Assembly: GCA_964496975.1 (NCBI GenBank)
Contig: CAZCBN010000160.1
Location: 1 to 6,196 of the forward strand
Length of the DNA stretch: 6,196 nt
Reading direction: 5' to 3'
DNA from: CAZCBN01 sp964496975
GTDB lineage: Bacteria; Planctomycetota; Phycisphaerae; Phycisphaerales; UBA1924
The notes beneath the pieces were generated by a model. That model made no database searches. It was not told where the DNA came from and was given only the letters and a program-made list of their open reading frames with translations. Of the stretch, positions 1 through 4,991 are shown in pieces; position 1 is the stretch's first letter, and the number at the start of each line of letters is the position of its first letter. The position numbers and the translations under genes are program-made.

Positions 1-1687
1 CGGGCAGGCACTCGGCCTCCAGCCGGTCCGCCCCGATCGCCACGCCCACGCGCTTGGCCACGCTCAGGCGGTCGCCGGTGAAGATCGCCACCGTCCGGGC
101 GCCCAGCTCCCGCAGCCGGTCGACCACGCCCTTGGCCTGCGTGCGGACCTTGTCCTCCAGGCCCACCGCGCCCAAGTAACGCCCGCCCGACAGCACGTGC
201 ACGCCCGACATCCCCTCGATCCGGTGCTCGACGGCCGCGATCTGCTCGGCCGCGTGCGGCGCCAGCTCACGGATCCAGTTCGCCCGGCCCGCCGCCAGCT
301 CGCCCGACGCCGTGTGCGCCCGCACGCCGCGGCCGTGGATCTCTTCCACGTGGTGCGGCGCCTCGGTCGGCACGCGGGCGGCCCGGGCCGTGGTCAGGAT
401 CGACTGCGCGAGCGGGTGGTTGGACCGCTGCTCAGCCGTCGCGGCGGCCCGCAGCAGCTCGGCCCCGTCGACCCCATCGGCCGGCGCGAGGCGCGACACC
501 TCGAACCGTCCCGTCGTCAGCGTGCCGGTCTTGTCCAGCACCACCGCGTCGGTCGTCGCGGCCGCCTCCAGATACTCCGTCCGCTTGATCAGGATGCCCA
601 GCCGCGCGGCCGAGGCAAACGCCGCGACCATCGCCGAGGGGCTCGCCAGCAGCAGGGCCGAGGGGCACACCACCACCAGCACCGTGATCGCCTTGAGCGC
701 CGCGTCGTCGCGCGTCGCCTCGCTCCGCATGTTCAGGAAGAGCACCAGGGCCGACACCGCGAGCGCCACCGGCACAAAGAACCGGCTCACCTGCTCGATC
801 AGCAGCTGCCGCGGGCTCTTGCTCTGCTCCGCCTCGCGGATGAGCTGCGTGACCTTGCCGATCGTCGTGTCCGCGCCGACCTGCGTCACCCGGACCTCGA
901 TCGCCCCCGTCAGGTTCGTCGTGCCCGCGTACACCTCCGTGCCCTCGGCCGCCTCGATCGGCAGCGCCTCGCCCGTCAGCGAGGCCTGGTTGATCGTCGT
1001 GCGGCCGCGGAGCACGAGGCCGTCCACCGGGAAGTTCTCGCCCGGCAGCACCCGCACCACCTGGCCCACGCGGACCTCGGCCACGCGCGTCTCGCGCTCC
1101 TCGCCCGAGTCATCGACGATCCGCGCCACGTCGGGCGTCAGGCCGATGAGCTGCTCGATCGCCCGCTGGGCGCCGAAGGCCGTCCGCCGCAGCACCTGGT
1201 CGGCGACCAGCAGAATGAAGGCCAAAAACGCCGCGGTGATGTACTCCCCCACCGCGATCGCCGCGAGGATCGCCAGCGCCGCCAGGCTGCTCGCGCTCAC
1301 CCGCTTGCGGACAAAGATCTCCTCCACGCTCGCCTTCAGCAGCGGGAAGCTCAGCATGAACGCCCCGAGCACCGCCGGCAGCACCGTGACCAGCTCGTTG
1401 GAGCCGGGGATCATCTTCGCGATGAAGCTCACGCCCGCGAAGATGCCGCCGAACAGGTACAGCAGGATGTACCGATCAATCTCGATCTCGTGGTGCGAGC
1501 AGCACTCCACCGCGCCCGACACGCCCCGGTGGTCGTGGGCGTGGCCCGCGTGGTCGTGGCCCGCGTGGTCATGACCGGCATGATCGTGCGCGTGACCGTG
1601 GTCATGCGCGTGGTCGTGCCCATGGTCGTGTCCATGGTCGTGGTGATGATGCCCGTGCTGCCCGTGCGTGTCCCCGGCCTGGCTCAT
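1..1687 (-). CDS. P1B-type heavy-metal-transporting ATPase, C-terminus off the left edge
   Basis: ATP-driven export of a soft or transition metal ion across the inner membrane is the expected role. 562 residues are visible; the GDGxND hinge and last two helices lie beyond position 1. Residues 8-53 hold 23 His, then ECCSHHE (61-67), with no GMxCxxC metal-binding domain. Predicted helices lie at about 72-92, 101-117, 131-147, 149-166, 302-320 and 331-357. The actuator loop carries SLTGEALP (T238-G239-E240). The P-domain has DKTGTLT with phosphorylated D385. The N-domain has the P1B His-Pro motif SNHPLA (H424, P425) and HGRGV (451-455), followed by TGD (537-539). The transmembrane metal-site motif reads CPS (C341-P342-S343) instead of the usual CPC, so the ion cannot be assigned; Zn/Cd/Co-type is only a guess from the His tail. 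The start is the first in-frame ATG, just before the His tail and after a good ribosome binding site. No metal-responsive regulator is adjacent. Family assignment is secure; substrate is not. Confidence 0.95.
   Translation of the reverse strand, partial: MSQAGDTHGQHGHHHHDHGHDHGHDHAHDHGHAHDHAGHDHAGHDHAGHAHDHRGVSGAVECCSHHEIEIDRYILLYLFGGIFAGVSFIAKMIPGSNELVTVLPAVLGAFMLSFPLLKASVEEIFVRKRVSASSLAALAILAAIAVGEYITAAFLAFILLVADQVLRRTAFGAQRAIEQLIGLTPDVARIVDDSGEERETRVAEVRVGQVVRVLPGENFPVDGLVLRGRTTINQASLTGEALPIEAAEGTEVYAGTTNLTGAIEVRVTQVGADTTIGKVTQLIREAEQSKSPRQLLIEQVSRFFVPVALAVSALVLFLNMRSEATRDDAALKAITVLVVVCPSALLLASPSAMVAAFASAARLGILIKRTEYLEAAATTDAVVLDKTGTLTTGRFEVSRLAPADGVDGAELLRAAATAEQRSNHPLAQSILTTARAARVPTEAPHHVEEIHGRGVRAHTASGELAAGRANWIRELAPHAAEQIAAVEHRIEGMSGVHVLSGGRYLGAVGLEDKVRTQAKGVVDRLRELGARTVAIFTGDRLSVAKRVGVAIGADRLEAECLP
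1529..1666 (-). repeat. His-codon-rich repetitive tract in the ATPase N-terminus
   Basis: This stretch encodes residues 8-53 of the ATPase, an irregular array of HxH, HDH and HAGHDH units. The part nearest its C-terminal end (about 1529-1584) repeats a 15-base unit encoding HDHAG two to three times, with nearly identical codons, suggesting growth by slippage or unequal exchange. On the plus strand it appears as a run of gtggtcgtg-like words. His-rich tails are known in several P1B ATPases and ZIP/CDF transporters, where they bind zinc, copper or nickel as a buffer or sensor. That role here is inference. Confidence 0.85.
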
Positions 1688-1693
1688 GCGCTG

Positions 1694-1700
1694 CCACCTC
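1694..1700 (-). promoter_or_regulatory. Ribosome binding site of the ATPase gene
   Basis: Read on the minus strand, GAGGTGG lies six bases before the ATG at 1687. It matches the anti-Shine-Dalgarno core well and supports this start. The match is notable because gpsA and the two other minus-strand genes in the window lack a comparable motif. Confidence 0.7.
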
Positions 1701-1971
1701 GTCGTCAACCTGTGCCGTCCAAACCCGGGGCCACCGGTCGCCCGAGGCCCGCCCCGCCCAAAAACGCGCGGCACCGGCCCCGGCCCCCGTGGCCCGTCCA
1801 CCGGCCCGCGATGGTACGTCCGCCGACCGTACGCGGCCGCCGCCGGAACGTTCGTCGAAACCCCCGGCCTCCCGCCACGTCCTCATTTCGTCGCCGGTCC
1901 GCCCCGGTTGCACGGCGACATTCCGGGCCGCCCCGGCACGCCCCGCCGCACCCTGCGACAATACCCCCCAC
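1701..1971. other. Divergent intergenic region between the ATPase gene and gpsA
   Basis: This spacer should carry both outward promoters. It is strongly C-rich on the plus strand. I see no convincing -10/-35 pair for either gene. Short dyads exist: GTACG/CGTAC arms at 1814-1818 and 1828-1832 with a 9-base spacer, and the 8-base palindrome GAACGTTC at 1846-1853. Either could be an operator, but such dyads are expected by chance at this composition. Open reading frames crossing the region have no recognisable protein character. Confidence 0.5.
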
Positions 1972-3069
1972 ATGCCCCGCTATTCCCCCCCCCCGGGCCA
2001 GCCCGCCGAGCCCACCGATGACCACCTCCCCCACCGCGTCTGCGTCCTCGGACTGGGCCAGATGGGGCTCGTCTGCACGGGCCTGCTCGCCACGCCAGAC
2101 CCCGCCCGCCCCGAACAAGCCCCAAGGCCCGCCGTCACCGGCTGGAGCCACAGCCTGAACGAGGCCGGCGCCGTCGCGCAGTCCCGCCGGTCCGACCGCC
2201 TGCCGGGCTTCACGCTCCCGCCCACGGTCCGCATCGCCACGAGCGACGCCGCCGCGCTGGACGACGCCGACCTCATCGTCTCCGCCGTGCCCGTGCAGTT
2301 CATCCGCGAGGCGTGGATGAGGCTCCGGCCGCACGTGCCGCGGAAGGCGGCCGTGGTGAGCGTCGCCAAGGGGATCGAGCAGGGCACGCTGCTGCGACCG
2401 ACGCAGGTCATCGCCGACGTGCTGCGCGACGACCCCGACGCCGCCCCGCGCCCGCTGGGCTGCCTCAGCGGGCCGACGATCGCCGCCGAGCTCGCCCGCT
2501 GCCTCCCCGCGACGATGATCGCCGCGAGCGACGCCCCCGGCTTCGCCGCGCGGCTGCAGCGCCTCTTCAGCACCAGTTGGATGCGCGTCTACACCAACCC
2601 CGACCTGCTGGGCGTAGAGCTCGCGGGCGCGACGAAGAACGTCATCGCCATCGCCGCGGGCATCCTCGACGGCCTGCAGGCGGGCGACAACGCCAAGAGC
2701 GCGCTGCTCGCCCGGGGGCTCGCAGAAATTGCGCGTCTGGGCGCCGCGATGGGCGCGAGCCCCGACACCTTCTTCGGCATCGCCGGCGTGGGCGACCTCG
2801 CCACCACCTGCTTCAGCCCCGAGGGCCGCAACCGCCAGTGCGGCGAGGCCCTGGGCCGGGGGGAGGCGCTGGACAGCTACCTGGCGCGCGCCCGCTGGGT
2901 GGTGGAGGGCGTCGCGACGACCAAGGCCGTGGTGGATCTTGCCGCGAAGTACCGCGTGGAGATGCCCATCACGCAGGGCGTGCACGCCGTGCTGTTCCAG
3001 GGCCTGGACCCGCTGGAGGCGATCGGCCGCCTGATGAGCCGCGGCCTGCGCGACGAGCGCGTGGGCTGA
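1972..3069 (+). CDS. gpsA: NAD(P)H-dependent glycerol-3-phosphate dehydrogenase
   Basis: Cytosolic enzyme that reduces dihydroxyacetone phosphate to sn-glycerol 3-phosphate, the backbone for phospholipids. The product is 365 residues, slightly longer than the usual 330-340 because of a Pro-rich leader of about 20. The Rossmann motif is VLGLGQMG (G27, G29, G32). RLPGFTLP (76-83), SAVPVQF (104-110), VSVAKGIEQG (129-138) and LSGPTIAAELA (165-175) are all family signatures. The C-terminal domain starts with GVELAGATKNVIAIAAGI (214-231), whose K222 matches the catalytic lysine. DNAKSALLARGLAEIARLG (239-257), GVGDLATTC (272-280) and GRNRQCGEALGRG (285-297) complete the family pattern. The start at 1972 is the last in-frame ATG before the Rossmann fold, but no Shine-Dalgarno motif precedes it; translation further upstream in the same open frame (to 1789) is possible but unsupported. 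Codons 5-8 contain a run of ten C. The gene is divergent from the ATPase and convergent with the DUF4230-like gene, so probably monocistronic. Confidence 0.96.
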   Translation: MPRYSPPPGQPAEPTDDHLPHRVCVLGLGQMGLVCTGLLATPDPARPEQAPRPAVTGWSHSLNEAGAVAQSRRSDRLPGFTLPPTVRIATSDAAALDDADLIVSAVPVQFIREAWMRLRPHVPRKAAVVSVAKGIEQGTLLRPTQVIADVLRDDPDAAPRPLGCLSGPTIAAELARCLPATMIAASDAPGFAARLQRLFSTSWMRVYTNPDLLGVELAGATKNVIAIAAGILDGLQAGDNAKSALLARGLAEIARLGAAMGASPDTFFGIAGVGDLATTCFSPEGRNRQCGEALGRGEALDSYLARARWVVEGVATTKAVVDLAAKYRVEMPITQGVHAVLFQGLDPLEAIGRLMSRGLRDERVG

Positions 3070-3118
3070 GCGGCCGCGCTGAGCTGGCACCGCGCCCTGC
3101 CCCAGAGGCCTTTGGTGG

Positions 3119-3139
3119 CCGCGGGTTTGCAACCCGCGG
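3119..3139. terminator. Perfect hairpin between convergent genes (bidirectional terminator or dispersed palindromic repeat)
   Basis: CCGCGGGTT (3119-3127) and AACCCGCGG (3131-3139) form a perfect 9-bp stem around a 3-base loop, in the 75-bp gap between the gpsA stop and the stop of the convergent minus-strand gene. The position suits a shared terminator, but neither strand has a T-tract after the stem, so a canonical intrinsic terminator is not supported. Flanking GGTG (3114-3117) and CACC (3146-3149) extend the dyad imperfectly and overlap the end of the downstream gene. A REP-like genomic repeat is the alternative. Confidence 0.6.
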
Positions 3140-3144
3140 TCGGA

Positions 3145-3867
3145 TCACCCCACGCGTCCGTCCGCCGTCGACGCCGCCGCAGGCACCTCGCGCGCGGGCC
3201 TTGCGATCTGCACGGCCGGGGCGGCCGAGGCGTCGTCCAGCCAGTGGATCTCGATCTCGGCTTCCATCATCCGCAGCAGGGCGCGCAGTTGCCGCTCGAT
3301 CGAGGCCCGGGCCTCCATGTCGTAGCGGCGGCCGCCGACCTCAAAGAGCGACGCGGCCTGCGCTTGCGCGGCGGCCATCAGCTCGCTCTGACGCTTCGCG
3401 TTCATCTCCACCACGTCGATGAGGCCCAGCAGGCGGCCGTGCTGGATGTCGTACGGCTCCACGCCGATGAGCCGCAGGGTGCCCTCGATTGGGGGCATGT
3501 GGAGCCGGTAGCGGCGGTCGCCCAGCTCTTCGACGTCGCCGCGGCGGATGCGGCTGAGGTCGACCCAATACTGGCGCTCGAACTTGAAGATCATCGCCAT
3601 GCGGGCCTGCGTCAAGAGCAGGGGCGGCAGCCAGTTCCAGCCTTGGGTGGCGGTGGCGATTTCCTTCGCCGCGACCTCAAGGCCCACGAGCTTGCCCACG
3701 CCGCGGACCTGCTCGATCACCGACTCGACCTGCACCTGCGTGGCGGTCGCGGGCTCGGCGGCCTTGGACCGGCCCCGGCGGAGCCGCCACGCCGCGAGAA
3801 AGCCCAGCGTGCCAGCGAAACCGGCGAGCAGCAGCACAATGACGGAGGCGAGCAGGAGTTCGGTCAT
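3145..3867 (-). CDS. Membrane-anchored DUF4230-like protein
   Basis: The 240-residue product has one N-terminal membrane segment (about 3-27) followed by an Arg-rich stretch (RLRRGR, 28-33), so the bulk may be cytoplasmic by the positive-inside rule, although a secreted orientation cannot be excluded. The soluble part (about 44-210) resembles DUF4230. A strand-rich section with MIFKFERQYWVDLSRI (92-107) is followed by RYRLHMPPIEG (119-129), matching the family pattern of a 'vDLs' segment then a 'lPp.ei' segment. A helical stretch with A/E/R-rich repeats (155-204) and a strand EIEIHWL (204-210) follow. The tail from 211 is low-complexity Ala/Pro. The molecular function of DUF4230 is unknown. 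The upstream membrane-protein gene ends 35 bp before this start, so co-transcription is likely. No good Shine-Dalgarno is seen. The family call was made by eye and is moderately sure; that it is a real gene is nearly certain. Confidence 0.8.
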   Translation of the reverse strand: MTELLLASVIVLLLAGFAGTLGFLAAWRLRRGRSKAAEPATATQVQVESVIEQVRGVGKLVGLEVAAKEIATATQGWNWLPPLLLTQARMAMIFKFERQYWVDLSRIRRGDVEELGDRRYRLHMPPIEGTLRLIGVEPYDIQHGRLLGLIDVVEMNAKRQSELMAAAQAQAASLFEVGGRRYDMEARASIERQLRALLRMMEAEIEIHWLDDASAAPAVQIARPAREVPAAASTADGRVG

Positions 3868-3902
3868 GCGGGGGCATTCTTGGGCGGGGGGGCCCGGGGC
3901 TT

Positions 3903-4691
3903 TCAGGCGGTCCGGGCCGGGGTCGCCGCGGCGGGCGCTGGCGCGGCGGGGCTGGGCTTCACGGAGGGGCTGGGTTTCACGGGGGAATTCGCGTCGTCCT
4001 CGGCCTCAAAGGCCCGGATGACAAAGTGACCCCCGGCCGAAACCAGACCGACCGCCACCGCGGCCAGCCCCAGCACCAACAGCAGCCGGAGCGCCTCGGC
4101 CTGGCCCTGCCAGGGGGTGAGCAGGCCGAAGAGGTCAAAGCCCGCCGCGGGCGAGGCGGCGTTGCCCGGTCGCAGGCCCGGGGCGAGCGCGGCCGCGGCG
4201 GTGAGCAACACCGGGGCCAAGAGGGCGAGGCCGATCGCGAGGCGGCGCCAGGACGCGGCCGTGCGCCCGAGCACGGTGAGTGCGGCGGCAAGGCCCGAAA
4301 CCCCCGCGGCGGCGAACATCGCGAGCGTGACCGGGTCGGCCCAACGCAGACCGCCGCGGGAGCCCAGCAGGAAGCCGACGGTGTTGACGTTGATGAACGT
4401 GGCCGAGACGGCGGCGGCCCCGGCGACGCAGAGCAGGGCGATGCCGGGGGCGTCGGGGCGTTTGGCCGTGGCCGTGCGCACGCCGAAGGCGCCCGCGAGG
4501 ACGGAGATGGCGCCGAAGCCGATGACCGCCGGCATCGGCTCGGCGGCGAGGCGCCAGCCGCACCCGACCGCGGCGAGCCCGGCGAGGGCCGCGCCGGCGG
4601 CCCCGAGCAGCGCGAGGGCGCGGACGGGCGCCGGGGGGGGCGGCGAGTCCGAGAACTGGGCGGGGTCGGCGGGGGAGGTCGGGGTCGTCAT
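3903..4691 (-). CDS. Predicted six-helix membrane protein of unknown function
   Basis: I do not recognise a family. The 262-residue product has a Pro/Ser-rich N-terminus (1-22) and six likely membrane helices at about 24-46, 53-71, 82-100, 119-141, 150-172 and 199-226. A charged, Pro/Ala/Lys-rich C-terminal tail follows (228-262) with the doubled motif VKPSPSVKPSP (238-248). Loops are short and there is no visible catalytic motif, ATP site or signal peptidase site. The largest loop (171-198, containing FDLFGLLTPWQG) lies before the last helix. The start at 4691 is the in-frame ATG closest to the first helix; an earlier ATG at 4961 would add about 90 Pro/Arg-rich residues without protein character. 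No Shine-Dalgarno motif precedes the start. The gene is followed 35 bp later by the DUF4230-like gene, so they probably share a transcript and perhaps a membrane role. A lineage-specific protein is likely. Confidence 0.8.
   Translation of the reverse strand: MTTPTSPADPAQFSDSPPPPAPVRALALLGAAGAALAGLAAVGCGWRLAAEPMPAVIGFGAISVLAGAFGVRTATAKRPDAPGIALLCVAGAAAVSATFINVNTVGFLLGSRGGLRWADPVTLAMFAAAGVSGLAAALTVLGRTAASWRRLAIGLALLAPVLLTAAAALAPGLRPGNAASPAAGFDLFGLLTPWQGQAEALRLLLVLGLAAVAVGLVSAGGHFVIRAFEAEDDANSPVKPSPSVKPSPAAPAPAAATPARTA
3948..3982 (-). repeat. Two tandem 18-base-period repeats in the membrane-protein C-terminus
   Basis: Two 17-base copies (3948-3964 and 3966-3982), offset by 18 bases, differ at one position. 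On the minus strand they encode the doubled VKPSP motif of the C-terminal tail. The 18-base period keeps frame, so the repeat changes tail length by six residues per unit. A disordered linker is the simplest interpretation. Confidence 0.75.
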
Positions 4692-4931
4692 GGGGTGAAG
4701 GGTCTCGCGGGAGAGGTCGCGTTCGGGCGGGAGCGGGTCGCGTGTGGCGCGGGTCCTGCCCGGTTGCGGGGGATTCGTGCGGCGCGTCGGGAAGGGTACG
4801 GCGGGGCGTTGGGGAGCGTTCGCTGGTTTGCGGGGTGGCTTTTGGGTGTCATCGGGCGGCGGACGCGAAAACTCGACGCGGCGCGGGGGGTGATCGTGCA
4901 GGCGGGGCGGCCGGTGTGCCGATTTCTGTCG

Positions 4932-4939
4932 GCCGATAT
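4932..4939 (+). promoter_or_regulatory. Possible flagellar sigma-28 -10 element upstream of fliD
   Basis: GCCGATAT matches seven of eight bases of the sigma-28 (FliA) -10 consensus GCCGATAA and lies 52 bases before the fliD start, a sensible distance. A related word, GCCGATTT, occurs at 4918-4925. No TAAA-like -35 box is present about 15 bases upstream of either, so the promoter is only half supported. fliD is a late or middle flagellar gene often read by sigma-28, which makes the match more plausible than by sequence alone. Confidence 0.35.
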
Positions 4940-4975
4940 AGAGCGCGGCGTGTGCGCGCACGGGGTAACCCCCCC

Positions 4976-4986
4976 AAGGAAGGTGG
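4976..4986 (+). promoter_or_regulatory. fliD: Ribosome binding site of fliD
   Basis: AAGGAAGGTGG ends five bases before the ATG at 4992 and offers two overlapping purine-rich matches (AAGGA and AAGGTGG). It fixes the fliD start, which also agrees with the expected beginning of the FliD N-terminal domain. Confidence 0.75.
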
Positions 4987-4991
4987 CTCGG

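Larger units (their letters stand above)
4692..4991. other. Divergent intergenic region between the membrane-protein gene and fliD
   Basis: This 300-bp spacer should hold the promoter for the minus-strand pair and that of fliD. It is G-rich on the plus strand. The only clear structure is near fliD: a GCCGA/TCGGC inverted repeat (4918-4922 with 4929-4933, 6-base loop), a GCCGATAT word (4932-4939) and a GGGGT/ACCCC dyad (4962-4966 with 4968-4972). No promoter could be recognised for the leftward genes, and no convincing small gene is visible. Confidence 0.5.

Noticed and set aside
1908..1961. TTGCAC (1908-1913) and GACAAT (1956-1961) as a promoter for gpsA
   Set aside because: The spacing is 42 bases, far outside the 16-18 expected, and the -10 is too close to the start codon for an ordinary leader.
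197..2158. Long plus-strand open frames (197-2158 and 312-1574) antisense to the ATPase
   Set aside because: They are Arg/His/Pro-rich without domain character and overlap the unmistakable P-type ATPase on the other strand. Long antisense frames are expected at this GC content.
1705..3132. 475-codon minus-strand frame opposite gpsA
   Set aside because: It has no recognisable motifs, runs through the hairpin and the spacer, and is a mirror of gpsA codon structure.
2313..3422. Plus-strand frame of 369 codons overlapping gpsA and the convergent gene
   Set aside because: The translation is Arg/Pro/Gly-rich and out of frame with gpsA, whose family motifs are continuous.
4692..4961. N-terminal extension of the membrane protein to an ATG at 4961
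   Set aside because: The added ~90 residues are Pro/Arg-rich without helices or motifs and lie in the divergent spacer. The ATG at 4691 directly precedes the first membrane helix.
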